Shown here piece by piece: positions 8,211 to 17,015 of a DNA stretch of 64,000 bases (positions within the stretch are counted from its first letter, which is position 1; each line of letters begins with the position of its first letter). The stretch spans positions 76,234 to 140,233 of the forward strand of contig CAWIJL010000021.1 in assembly GCA_963836405.1 (NCBI GenBank). Reading direction: 5' to 3'. The translations under genes were made by a program, and so were the position numbers. The DNA is from CAWIJJ01 sp963836405. Lineage in GTDB: Bacteria; Acidobacteriota; Terriglobia; Bryobacterales; Bryobacteraceae. Below the pieces are notes generated by a model. It did not search any database, was not told the origin of the DNA, and saw only the letters and a list, made by a program, of their open reading frames with translations.

Positions 8211-9002
8211 ATGGACCTGGGATTGAAAGACCGCGTGGCCATCGTCGCCGCCTCCAGCCAAGGGCTCGGAAAGGCCGCCGCCATGGGACTGGCGCGGGAA
8301 GGCGCGAACATCGCGATGTGCGCGCGCACGGATTCGGCTCTTCAGCGAGCGGCGGAGGAAATCCGCGGCGCGACGGGCGTGGAGGTCATGGCGCAGGCGG
8401 TGGACGTGACCGCGCCGGAGCACGTGCGGCGCTTCGTCGCGGCTGTGGCGGAACGCTTCGGACGGGTGGATATCTGTGTCGCGAATGCCGGCGGCCCGCC
8501 TTCCAAGGTGTTCGCCGACACCACCATCGAGGATTGGCGCGCGGCCGCCGAACTCAATCTGCTGAGTACGGTTTCCTTCGCGCGCGAGACGCTTCCGCTC
8601 ATGCAGCAGCGCCGTTGGGGACGATTCATCGCGGTCACATCGGTGACGGTGAAGCAGCCGGTGGAAGGCCTGGTGCTGTCGAACGCCGTGCGCGCCGGCG
8701 TGAGCGGCCTGGTCAAGACGCTGGCAAACGAGTACGGCCGCCACAACATTCTGGTCAACAACGTGTGCCCGGGCTACACTGCCACAGCGCGACTGATAGA
8801 GCTCTCCGAGAAGCTCGCCGCTCGCGAGGGAATTGCGCCGGACGCGATAGAGAAGAGATGGGCCGCGCAAACGCCGTTGGGTCGGATCGGCCTGCCGGAG
8901 GAGTTCGCGAGCCTGGTGGTTTTCCTCGCCTCCGAGCGCGCCAGTTTTATCACGGGCGCGTCCATCGCCGTTGATGGCGGACTGGTCAAGGGACTGTACT
9001 GA
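8211..9002 (+). CDS. SDR-family oxidoreductase with non-canonical active site
   Basis: The 263-aa Rossmann protein has cofactor loop AASSQGLGKAAA (residues 13-24), structural NAGG (92-95), a Ser in VTSVTV (S144) and the end motif ITGASIAVDGG. Where classical SDRs have Tyr-x-x-x-Lys, this one reads SNAVR (157-161), so Tyr is Ser and Lys is Arg. A branch of proteins annotated as 3-oxoacyl-ACP reductases shares the LSN-[AS]-[VL]-R pattern, so this is a subfamily trait and not decay. Whether it is a dehydrogenase is uncertain. It is co-directional with the cupin (1-bp gap), and its last 17 bp overlap the convergent glycosyltransferase gene. Confidence 0.9.
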   Translation: MDLGLKDRVAIVAASSQGLGKAAAMGLAREGANIAMCARTDSALQRAAEEIRGATGVEVMAQAVDVTAPEHVRRFVAAVAERFGRVDICVANAGGPPSKVFADTTIEDWRAAAELNLLSTVSFARETLPLMQQRRWGRFIAVTSVTVKQPVEGLVLSNAVRAGVSGLVKTLANEYGRHNILVNNVCPGYTATARLIELSEKLAAREGIAPDAIEKRWAAQTPLGRIGLPEEFASLVVFLASERASFITGASIAVDGGLVKGLY

Positions 9003-10260
9003 CCGGGGCCGTGGGCCACTTCTGGCGGGTCTGGGCAAGGGCCGCAGGGAATGCCGCGGCTCCGCGCGCTACCACCACCTCGGCGTAGCGCACGAGCAGG
9101 TCCGCCGGAGGCGGCGCCAATTCCTCCACGCGGCTCACCAGCACTCCTTCCGCGCCGCGGCCGGGAAACACCGCCACAGACCCGTCGGTGAGCGCCAGGA
9201 ACTGCTCCTCCCAACCGGCCGGCGCTTCGGCCGCAGTAGGTCCCAGCGCGATTTCCGCGGCCCGTCGCAACGCCTGCCGCGCTGCCGGACGGTCCGCGCG
9301 TAATTCGAGGCGCGCCACGGCCTGATCCCACAGGCGGCGAAAAAGTGTCCGCTCCGCCACCGCCCGCGCCAGAAACTGGAGGTAGTTGACCTCCAGCACG
9401 GCCTCGAGCTGATCCTCGGTGAAGTAACGGGAAGTGGTGGCGCGATGGCGATGCTCCACGCCGGCCCCGGCCACATACACGGTCGGCCAGTTCCGCTGCC
9501 AGGCACGATATCCCAAGTCGAGGTCCTCTACATAGGCAGGTTCGTAGGCTTCGTCCACCAGGCCGAGTTCGCGCAGCATCGCCGCATCGTAGAGAGAGCA
9601 GCCGCCGCTGCCGTAAAGAACCCAGGTGAGGTCTTCGCCCGGCAGCGGCTCGTCGCAGCGGAGCGGAAAATCTTCGGGGTGCGACTGCGCCATCACCGCC
9701 TTGCCGGTCTCCTCGCGGCGGACGCCCGGAGGAAAGCGAATCTGAGCGGTTGCGCAGAACAGGTTCGGAACGCGCGTGAAAGCGTGGAGCAGCGCCTGGA
9801 AGAATCCCGGGTCCAGCAGCATGTCGTTATTGAGCAGGCACACGTAACGGAAGCGGGCCTCGAGGATGCCGCGATTCACGGCCCGGGCAAACGAGAGAGG
9901 AGAACCAGAGACCACCACGCGCACGCCGGGCCATTCATCGCCGAGCCACTCCGCACTGCCGTCATTGGAGCCGTTGTCTACGACGATGACCTCCGCGTCA
10001 AGGCCTTCGAGGTCGTTGAGGATGCCGGGGAGTTGCAGGTCGAGAAGGCCGCGGCCGTTGCGGGAGGGAATGACCACGGAAATGCCGCGCAGGGAGCGTG
10101 CGGGCGCGCCGGTGGTTCGCGGTGTGGCGCGCCGGCGCGGGCGCAGCGCAGCGGCCTTCCGCGCCAGCGCGGCCCAGAACGCGAGCTGAAATTGCGCGGT
10201 CAAATTTAGATCAGCAGATGGCGCATGGGCGGGCAGCCGCCCTCGCGAGCCTGGCCCCAC
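8986..10260 (-). CDS. Family 2 glycosyltransferase
   Basis: In this 424-aa protein the GT-A domain begins at ISVVIPSRN (about residue 60). It shows EVIVVDNGSNDGS, LNNDMLLDPGF (the DxD-like metal site) and GGCSLYDAAML, then EDLDLGYRAW, which matches the ED acceptor/base motif of rhamnosyltransferase-like GT2 enzymes. The C-terminal 130 residues are helical and unassigned. The listed GTG start overlaps the upstream gene by 55 bp; a TTG at 10203, just after the upstream stop, is an alternative because conserved sequence starts well inside. It is probably co-transcribed with the alpha-toroid gene, suggesting a joint role in surface polysaccharide handling. Confidence 0.88.
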   Translation of the reverse strand: MGPGSRGRLPAHAPSADLNLTAQFQLAFWAALARKAAALRPRRRATPRTTGAPARSLRGISVVIPSRNGRGLLDLQLPGILNDLEGLDAEVIVVDNGSNDGSAEWLGDEWPGVRVVVSGSPLSFARAVNRGILEARFRYVCLLNNDMLLDPGFFQALLHAFTRVPNLFCATAQIRFPPGVRREETGKAVMAQSHPEDFPLRCDEPLPGEDLTWVLYGSGGCSLYDAAMLRELGLVDEAYEPAYVEDLDLGYRAWQRNWPTVYVAGAGVEHRHRATTSRYFTEDQLEAVLEVNYLQFLARAVAERTLFRRLWDQAVARLELRADRPAARQALRRAAEIALGPTAAEAPAGWEEQFLALTDGSVAVFPGRGAEGVLVSRVEELAPPPADLLVRYAEVVVARGAAAFPAALAQTRQKWPTAPVSTVP

Positions 10261-11273
10261 AACTCCAGGGCTTGCATGCCGAATGCCGTGGAGACGGGGT
10301 TCGAATACGGCAGCGGCTTGCCGCCCCTACGTCCGAAACAGAAGCCGCCGTCAAGGCGCCGGTCTTCGCCGGCGTCCTGGAAACCGGCCAATCTCTCCGC
10401 TTCCCATGCGGCGGCGGAAGAGTCGAGCGGGACTGCCCCGAAATAATCCGCGTAGATTCGGATGCGCAGAAGCTGCGCGTAAACGTCCGACCGTTCGAAC
10501 TCGGGAGCGATCTCGCGCAGGTGGGCAGCGGCGCGCGGGATGCCGTCGCGAATGGCGGCTGCGCAGAGGGGATCGGACGCGCAGGGGAGCAGGCCCTCGA
10601 GAAAATACAGAAAGGCGTGCAGCCGGTCCATCACCTTGGCCCTCTCGGGATGGCCCGGCAGGAAGTCCGGGGCGTCGTCGAGGGCCAATTCGAGCATTTC
10701 TCCGTACGGTTCCGCGAGGCTCGAATCACCCAGCGCTTCCGCGAGATCGAACCACGCCATGGCCGACTTCAACTGGTAACAGCCTGGCGATCGCGACCAT
10801 CGCAGCGGATCGCGGGCTTCGGGTGTCCCGTCCGGAACCGAGACGACGGGATGCCACCCACCGGCGGCCCGAAAATGCCGGCTCATGGAGCGGCCCACGT
10901 TCGCGGCGGCGTCCAGATACTCCTCCGTTCCGGTGGCGCGCCACACGGCCAGCAGGCCGCGCACGGTGATTCCGCAGTCGAAGAAATAGCTGAATTGCGG
11001 CCGCCCGAGCTCGAACGGCATCATCCCGGCGCCCGCATCCCAGGCACGGCACGCCAGAAAGCGCGCCGCGCAGTCCGCCGCCTCGAGATAACGCGGGTCT
11101 TTCGTGACGGAGTGGAGATAGACCAGTGCGCTGGCGGAATAACCGGTAATCTCGGTGGAAACGGCCTGATTCCGCTGAAGGTCGATTCGGTAAAACCGGG
11201 CGACACCGCCGCCCGCTTCTTGTATGCCGGAACGGAGAAACCACTCGCCGGCTCGCATAATCGGTCGCGACAA
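10206..11273 (-). CDS. Predicted alpha/alpha-toroid protein of unknown function
   Basis: The 355-aa soluble protein has repeated helix-pair units with aromatic and acidic loops, such as EITGYSASALVYLH, YLEAADCAARFL, FDCGITVRGLLAVWRATG, CYQLKSAMAWFDLAE and NPVSTAFGMQALELW. The roughly 50-60 residue spacing resembles (alpha/alpha)6 barrels of glycosidases, lyases or epimerases, but I recognise no catalytic signature and assign no reaction. There is no signal peptide. It lies directly upstream of a GT2 gene, and such pairs occur in polysaccharide loci, which is the only functional hint. Confidence 0.7.
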   Translation of the reverse strand: MSRPIMRAGEWFLRSGIQEAGGGVARFYRIDLQRNQAVSTEITGYSASALVYLHSVTKDPRYLEAADCAARFLACRAWDAGAGMMPFELGRPQFSYFFDCGITVRGLLAVWRATGTEEYLDAAANVGRSMSRHFRAAGGWHPVVSVPDGTPEARDPLRWSRSPGCYQLKSAMAWFDLAEALGDSSLAEPYGEMLELALDDAPDFLPGHPERAKVMDRLHAFLYFLEGLLPCASDPLCAAAIRDGIPRAAAHLREIAPEFERSDVYAQLLRIRIYADYFGAVPLDSSAAAWEAERLAGFQDAGEDRRLDGGFCFGRRGGKPLPYSNPVSTAFGMQALELWGQAREGGCPPMRHLLI

Positions 11274-11313
11274 TCCGCTAGTGTAGCATCAGAATTCCGA
11301 GGCCCAGCGTCAA

Positions 11314-12112
11314 TTAAGTGAGCGGAACGCCCCCCTTGGGGTATTCCCAAAAACCGATGCGCACATCGCGCCGCGCCCGCTGTACCACGATCAGGTTCGC
11401 CACCGAGCCGACCACGGTCAGATTTCCCGCGAGGGTAGAGGACATGGCCAGGGTCAGCCAGGCGTGAGCGGGATCGACGAGGGAGCGGTGCGTTCCAGGT
11501 GGTAGCGGGTGGCCGCCGCGAACAGATCCCGGGGCAAGGGCGTTTTCTCGAGGCCCGCGATGACGATGAAGAGGCCCACGAACATCACCAGCAGGCTCCA
11601 GTCGATCTCGCGATAAATGCGCTCCGGTTTGATGCGCCTGGTGACCAGCAGCAGGGCGCCGGCGATCACGGCCACCTTTGGCGCTGGCCAGCCCGCAAAG
11701 AAGAAGACAATCGTCGCGCAGGAAGCTGCCAGCGACTTCCACATCAGCGGCCGGTAGACATGCCCGGTATGCGGCTGGACCTCGAGCGGCGCCGCGCCCC
11801 GGAATTCGCCGCGATAAATCCACGCGATGATCACCACCACGGTGAGCACCAGGCCGGCCTTGGCAACAGGGGCGAGCGAGGCCGCGAATCGGGCGTACCC
11901 GATGCCGGAGTACGTCGCAATCATCATGTTCTGTGGATTGCCCGTGATGGTGGCCACGCTGCCGACGTTGGAGGCCATGGCCACCGGGAGCAGGTAGGGC
12001 AGGGGATTGCGGCGGAGTTGGCGCGTGACCTCGAGCACCAGCGGCGTCAGCACCAGGCACATCGTGTCGTTGACGAAGAATGCCGATAAAACGCCCGAGA
12101 CCGCCGCTCACC
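11314..12112 (-). pseudogene. ArsB/SLC13-like anion permease remnant
   Basis: Recognisable pieces lie in two frames. From about 12082 to 11454 one frame reads VNDTMCLVLTPLVLEVTRQL, ATITGNPQNMMIATYSGIGY, then several membrane helices and DWSLLVMFVGLFIVIAGLEKT. From about 11470 to 11314 another frame reads WLTLAMSSTLAGNLTVVGSV, ANLIVVQRARRD and FWEYPKGGVPL, the usual C-terminus of the family. Normal members are about 400-430 residues. Here the first third is absent, a stop or frame break lies near 12100, and the segment that normally carries LSNLVSNVP between the two frames is deleted. The gene cannot make a full permease. Confidence 0.75.
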
Positions 12113-12195
12113 ACGCTGGCCGGGCCGCCTTGTGCATCCTCTCATTCTTGCAGGGCGGAGCAGTCCCCGCGCGGAAGATGCACAGGCGGCAGGTA

Positions 12196-12522
12196 TCAGG
12201 CCGTAGCCTGCGGGTCGGTTCGCATGTAGACGGCGGGCGCCACGCCGTGATCGCTGGGCATGATCATCCAGGCCGCCAGATACGCCAGGAAGCCCACGCC
12301 GGTGGCGAACGCGATAGCCAGCCAGAGTACGCGGATCAGTGTGACGTCGCACTCGAGATACCGCGCGAATCCGGCGCAGACACCGCCGATTTTCCGATTA
12401 TTGCGGTCGAGCAACAACGGCCTGCTTGCGACCTCAATTCTTCCGGCTTCGGTCCGGGTTCCGCAGCGGCAGCAGAAGCGGTCGTCCTCCCCAAGTCCGG
12501 CCCCGCATTTCGTACAGAACAT
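12196..12522 (-). CDS. Zinc-ribbon PspC-domain membrane protein
   Basis: The 108-aa protein starts with a zinc ribbon (FCTKCGAGL then FCCRCG, two CxxC knuckles), followed by a PspC domain (LDRNNRKIGGVCAGFARYL, DVTLIRVLWLAIAFATG, LAYLAAWMIMP) with two hydrophobic segments. PspC domains sit in the inner membrane; in enterobacteria PspC takes part in the phage-shock envelope stress response. The start at 12522 is chosen for the strong GGGAGG seven bases upstream; a longer frame to 12585 lacks this. It is a single gene next to the decayed permease and divergent from the TIGR03435 gene. Confidence 0.9.
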   Translation of the reverse strand: MFCTKCGAGLGEDDRFCCRCGTRTEAGRIEVASRPLLLDRNNRKIGGVCAGFARYLECDVTLIRVLWLAIAFATGVGFLAYLAAWMIMPSDHGVAPAVYMRTDPQATA

Positions 12523-12639
12523 TTTGCATCCTCCCAAAAAAAAGCTACGCAAAGCGGTTCGCGAATGTTCCGGGTTCCCGGGCACAGCTCAGCCCCGCCG
12601 ATTCCTTTTTGCACTTTTCGGTAATACTGTTCAGACAGT

Positions 12640-13368
12640 ATGCGAATGACCATTGCAGTGCTTCTGGCGATAGCGGCGCAAGGCCAGCAGCCGCCGGGCG
12701 CCCGTCCCGAATTCGAAGTGGCTGCAGTGAAGCCGGGAGATCCGGCGGACCCCAGTTCCAGTGCCCGCAGTTCTCCAGGCGGAATGGAAATGCGGAACAC
12801 GACCCTCCGTACTCTGGTGCGAAGCGCGTACGGGCTCAACGAGCATCAGCTCGAAGGTGGGCCGAAATGGATGGACTCCGCCCGGTTCACGATTGTGGCC
12901 AAACTGCCTGCCGGCGCGTCGCGCGACCAGATTCCTCTCATGCTGCAATCGCTGCTGGCGGAGCGGTTCAGGTTCGAGAGTCATCGGGTGACGAAAGAGT
13001 TGCCACTGTACTCGCTGGTGATTGCGAAGGGCGGTCCGAAGTTGCAGGCAACCGCCGGGGACGAGCGCTATCCGGGCAGCTCCAGCCAGGGAGATCGCAT
13101 GATTCGCGGCCGTGGCCTGCCGGTCTCTTCGCTGGCCGCCATGCTCATCGGCCCTGTGGGCGCTCCGGTCGTCAATCGTACGAAGCTGGCGGGCCTCTAC
13201 ACGTTCAATCTCGACTTCGCATCGTTGATGGGAACACCCCGCGAAGATGAGACACTGCCGACGGTGTTTGTGGCGCTTCAGGAAAGGCTCGGGCTCAAGC
13301 TTGAACCGGGTAGAGGAGCGATAGAGATACTCGTCGTGGACCGGGCGGACATGCCGGGGGAGAACTAG
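12640..13368 (+). CDS. TIGR03435 family secreted protein
   Basis: The 242-aa protein has a short hydrophobic leader and the hallmarks of the Solibacter-enriched TIGR03435 family: FEVAAVKP near the N-terminus, LVRSAYGLNEHQLEGGPKW, MLQSLLAERFRFESHR, ELPLYSLVIAKGGPKL, VVNRTKLAGLYTFNLDF, and the ending LQERLGLKLEPGRGAIEILV then D-x-x-D-x-P-x-E-N. The function of the family is unknown; it is expanded to many copies in these genomes. It is monocistronic here, divergent from the PspC gene. Confidence 0.93.
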   Translation: MRMTIAVLLAIAAQGQQPPGARPEFEVAAVKPGDPADPSSSARSSPGGMEMRNTTLRTLVRSAYGLNEHQLEGGPKWMDSARFTIVAKLPAGASRDQIPLMLQSLLAERFRFESHRVTKELPLYSLVIAKGGPKLQATAGDERYPGSSSQGDRMIRGRGLPVSSLAAMLIGPVGAPVVNRTKLAGLYTFNLDFASLMGTPREDETLPTVFVALQERLGLKLEPGRGAIEILVVDRADMPGEN

Positions 13369-13400
13369 CCATCTCGCGTCCTCCCGGATGTTCCGACGTC

Positions 13401-15047
13401 CTACTTTGGGTCGGTTGGAATGGGCGCCGGGGTTCTTGGGGCCTTCTGCACTTCGGTCCACGGTACGGCTCCCACGCGCGCCGCCCATCGTTCGTACATG
13501 CCGGTCAGCCGCTCGGCGGTGGCGGGCTCCTTTGCGGACAGGTCGTTCAGTTCGCTTCGGTCCGCGGGAATATCGTAGAGTTCCCACTGGCCGGGGTGGC
13601 GCGAAACCAGCTTCCACTTGCCGTCGCGCACGGCGCGGTTGCCCTCGTGCTCCCAATAGATGGCGTTCTGCCGGTCCGCAAGCCGCCCGGCGAGGAGCGG
13701 CAGCAGGCTGCGGCCCTCCATCGGCTGAACGGCTTCGCCGTGATTGGTCTGCGGGTATTTCGCGCCCGCCGCATCCACACAGGTAGCCATGAGGTCGATG
13801 AGGTGATTCGGCTGATGCACCATGCTGCCGGCCGAGCGGATGTGACCAGGCCAGTGCGCGATGAAGGGCGATGAGATGCCCCCTTCGTGCACCCAGTGCT
13901 TGTACAGCCGGAACGGCGTGTTGGACGCATTCGCCCAGTTCAAGCCGTAGCTCGCGAAGGTGGCCTCGCTGCCCGGCATGAGGCCCGGGCGGTTGCCGGT
14001 TTCCACCTGGATGCCGCGCTTCTGCGCTCCGGCGATGCGGGGCTGCTGCGCGTTCGCGGCCAGCTCTTCGGCGCACCCGCCGTTATCGGCCAGAAACAGC
14101 AGCAGCGTGTTGTCGAGCTGCCCGGTGCGGCGCAGGGCGGAAACGATGCGGCCGATGTCCTGGTCCAGGCGGTCAACCTGGGCGGAATAGACCTCCATGC
14201 GGCGCTGCTGCCATTCCTTGTCGGGAGCATCCTTCCACTCGGGAACGCGGGAATCGCGCGGCGTGAGCGGCCATCGGGGATCGATCAAGCCGAGACTGAT
14301 CATGCGGCGCCGTCGCTCCTCCCGCAGGCGGTCCCAGCCGTCGCGATAGCGCCCCCGGTAGCGGGCAATATCGGGCTCGAGCGCGTGCAGCGGCCAGTGT
14401 GGCGCGGTAAACGCAGTGTAGAGAAAGAAGGGCTGGTGTTTTTGAGCGGCTTCCTCCACGTAGCGGGCGGCATTGGCGGCGATAGCGTCGGTCAGGTAAA
14501 AATCCTTGCTGTCGCGTTCGATCCGCTCGTTGTCGCGTGCCAGCGTGTCCGGGTCGAAGTAGCTGGCGGCGCCGCCGATGATCCCGAAATAATGGTCGAA
14601 TCCGCGCTGCAGGGGCCAGTTATGCTTGGACTGAGTCACCGGAGTTACGTGCCACTTACCCGACATGTAGGTCTCGTAACCGGCCGGCTTCAGGGCTTCG
14701 GCGATGGTTACGCAGCGACGGTTGAGATCGCCCGTGTACGCGGGAAAAGGCTTGGGTGCATCCACCATGTGGCCCACGCCGGTCTGGTGGGCATAAAGGC
14801 CGGTCAACAGGGTCGCACGGCTGGGACAGCAGCGCGCCGTGTTATAGAACTGCGTCAACCGGAGGCCCCGCTTTGCCAGGGCGTCCAGATTCGGCGTGCG
14901 AATCTCGCCTCCGAAGCACCCGATATCGGAATAGCCCATGTCGTCGGCAAGCACGATCACGATGTTGGGGGCGGCGGAGGGCGCCGCCTTCCCACCCGTA
15001 GCGGCAGCGGCGCCGGCTGCCGCCTGAAGAAACGATCGTCGATTCAT
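13401..15047 (-). CDS. Tat-exported arylsulfatase-like sulfatase
   Basis: The 548-aa protein begins with a twin-arginine type leader (NRRSFLQAAAGAAAA). The sulfatase core begins PNIVIVLADDMGYSDIGCFG, supplying the metal-binding Asp pair, and continues to CCPSRATLLTG at 73-83, where C73-x-P-x-R77 is the formylglycine consensus. SGKWH follows (Lys/His of the active site), then FLYTAFTAPHWPLHA and LADNGGCAEE (metal Asp-Asn). It would hydrolyse sulfate esters of exported or plant/soil polysaccharides; the substrate is unknown. Activation needs a formylglycine-generating enzyme, not seen in this window. It is convergent with TIGR03435 and divergent from the histidine kinase gene. Confidence 0.93.
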   Translation of the reverse strand: MNRRSFLQAAAGAAAATGGKAAPSAAPNIVIVLADDMGYSDIGCFGGEIRTPNLDALAKRGLRLTQFYNTARCCPSRATLLTGLYAHQTGVGHMVDAPKPFPAYTGDLNRRCVTIAEALKPAGYETYMSGKWHVTPVTQSKHNWPLQRGFDHYFGIIGGAASYFDPDTLARDNERIERDSKDFYLTDAIAANAARYVEEAAQKHQPFFLYTAFTAPHWPLHALEPDIARYRGRYRDGWDRLREERRRRMISLGLIDPRWPLTPRDSRVPEWKDAPDKEWQQRRMEVYSAQVDRLDQDIGRIVSALRRTGQLDNTLLLFLADNGGCAEELAANAQQPRIAGAQKRGIQVETGNRPGLMPGSEATFASYGLNWANASNTPFRLYKHWVHEGGISSPFIAHWPGHIRSAGSMVHQPNHLIDLMATCVDAAGAKYPQTNHGEAVQPMEGRSLLPLLAGRLADRQNAIYWEHEGNRAVRDGKWKLVSRHPGQWELYDIPADRSELNDLSAKEPATAERLTGMYERWAARVGAVPWTEVQKAPRTPAPIPTDPK

Positions 15048-15167
15048 TGTTCCCGCCCTTTCGCGTTCACCTACTCACCTTAACTCCGAAAGCGGGTTTA
15101 CGGAACCTGAATGCGGCGTCGATACCGCTCAACGGGGCGGCCTCCGCCTTTATACTGGAGGTTCACC

Positions 15168-17015
15168 ATGAATTTGCCCGGCTGGAAACCCGCGGTCACG
15201 TATACCGCCCTTCTTGCCGCGGCTCTGCTGGCCGCGCTGGCGGCCTCTTCGCAGTTCGGTGCGCCGCTCAATAACTGGGCGTATGACGGGATATTTCGCG
15301 CGCACCAGCCCGCGGCGTGGCAGCCGGAATCGGCGCTCCTCGCCATCGACGAGCGGACGTTGGCGGGCATCCCGGGCGACCTGCGCGGCATCCGCGAGCC
15401 GCTCGCCCGCGCGCTCCGGCTTGCGGCGGCCGCGCGGCCCAAAGTCATCGCCCTCGATCTGATCCTCGAGAACAAGGCAACTCCAGCCGAAGACGCCGCG
15501 CTCGCCTCCGCCTTGGACTCTATTCCCAACGTGGTTCTCGCGAGTCCACTGCTTCCCGATGGCTGGGGCGAGCCGCGGCCGGAATTTCGGGGCGCGGCCA
15601 TCGGGCACGTCAACGCTCCCGTGGACAAAGACGGCATCACCCGGGCCATCACGCTTTCGAAACATTTCGGACGAAAGCGGTACTGGGCGCTGGCTCTCGA
15701 AGCCTTTCGGCTTGCCCGTCAAACCGACATCCTCGAGGATCCCGATTTCCTGCATGTCGGCAGTGTGACCATTCCCGCTCCGGCGCCGGGCCGTCCGATG
15801 CGGGTCCGGTTTCTGCCGTCCGGCATGGCGATTCCGGAAGTTCCCCTGAACCAACTCCTCCAGGATCCCTCGCGCGCGGAGGTTTTTCGCGGCAAGGTGG
15901 TCTTTGTCGGGGTTACCGCGCAGACCGAACACGACACGGTGATCGCTCCGAATTCGAACGAGCGCCCGACGCCGGGCGTGCAGTTCAACGCCGAGGTCTT
16001 CGAAACCCTGGCCCGCGGGGCTTTTCTTACGGACGTCCCGGGATTATGGGTGCTCCTGCTGGCTGTGGTCTGGGTGGCCGCCGAAGGGCTGGTGTTCCGA
16101 TATTTTCAGGGCTGGACGGCCTACGCAAGCGGCGCCCTGGTGCTGGCCGCCTCCATGGCTGCTCCGTCCGCCTTTTTCCTGGGCGGACGCGTCCTACCTT
16201 TTACAGCCTCGGCGTTTCCGGGCTGGCTCGGCTTTCTCACCGCCGGCGGTTACTACCACCTCGTGGTACGGCGGCGGCTGACGCGCAGCGAAGCGGAGCG
16301 GGCGCGCTACCAGCAGGCCATGCACTTTGTCACTCACGAAATGCGCACGCCGCTTTCCGCGATCCAGGGTTCGAGCGAGCTGATCTCCCGCTTCGCTCTG
16401 ACGGAAGAGAAGCGCAAGCAGCTTTCTCAACTCATCAATTCCGAATCCAAGCGCCTTGCCCGCATGGTCGAGATTTTCCTCAACGTGGAACGGCTGTCGG
16501 CCGGCCAGATGGAACTGAAGCACGAGGTTATCGACGTCGGCGAAACAGTGGTAGTCTGCGTGGGCCGCACGCTCCCGCTTGCCGAACGCAAGCATATCGG
16601 CATTCACCTGGAACCTATCGCCGCGGGAATCGAAGTTACCGGCGATCGGGAACTCATGGAGTACGCCTGCTACAATCTGCTTACAAACGCGGTCAAATAT
16701 TCTCCCCAGCAAACCGAGGTGACCGTGACCGCCGCTTGCGAGGGCGGACACGTGCGGATTGCCGTGCGGGACCAGGGGATCGGCATGGATCAGAAGGAAG
16801 TCAAACAAATCTTCAGGAAGTTTTACCGGACCCGGAAGGCCGAGGAATCCGGTGAGGCCGGCACCGGCATCGGGCTCTCGATCGTTCAGCAGATTGTAGA
16901 GCAACACGGCGGCGCGATCGAAGTGACCAGCAACCCGGGCGTGGGCTCCTGCTTTACGCTGGTGCTGCCCGCCGCGGCGCGCACGCCCTCGTCGGCACCC
17001 GCGGAACGGCACTAG
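15168..17015 (+). CDS. CHASE2-domain membrane histidine kinase
   Basis: The 615-aa sensor has one N-terminal membrane helix (about residues 10-30). A large extracytoplasmic CHASE2 domain follows (about 32-290), including LAIDERTLAGI, ALDLILENKATPAEDAAL, GHVNAPVDKDGITRAI and RGKVVFVGVTAQTEHD. Three more helices (about 290-370) lead to a HisKA dimerisation helix with HFVTHEMRTPLSAIQGSS (phospho-His H390) and a HATPase with ECACYNLLTNAVKYSP-like N box, DQGIGM and GTGIGLSIVQQIV. The ATG at 15168 has GGAGG seven bases upstream; 19 upstream codons were excluded. Its stop abuts the start of the response-regulator gene, so the pair is an operon and probably cognate. The signal is unknown. Confidence 0.93.
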   Translation: MNLPGWKPAVTYTALLAAALLAALAASSQFGAPLNNWAYDGIFRAHQPAAWQPESALLAIDERTLAGIPGDLRGIREPLARALRLAAAARPKVIALDLILENKATPAEDAALASALDSIPNVVLASPLLPDGWGEPRPEFRGAAIGHVNAPVDKDGITRAITLSKHFGRKRYWALALEAFRLARQTDILEDPDFLHVGSVTIPAPAPGRPMRVRFLPSGMAIPEVPLNQLLQDPSRAEVFRGKVVFVGVTAQTEHDTVIAPNSNERPTPGVQFNAEVFETLARGAFLTDVPGLWVLLLAVVWVAAEGLVFRYFQGWTAYASGALVLAASMAAPSAFFLGGRVLPFTASAFPGWLGFLTAGGYYHLVVRRRLTRSEAERARYQQAMHFVTHEMRTPLSAIQGSSELISRFALTEEKRKQLSQLINSESKRLARMVEIFLNVERLSAGQMELKHEVIDVGETVVVCVGRTLPLAERKHIGIHLEPIAAGIEVTGDRELMEYACYNLLTNAVKYSPQQTEVTVTAACEGGHVRIAVRDQGIGMDQKEVKQIFRKFYRTRKAEESGEAGTGIGLSIVQQIVEQHGGAIEVTSNPGVGSCFTLVLPAAARTPSSAPAERH

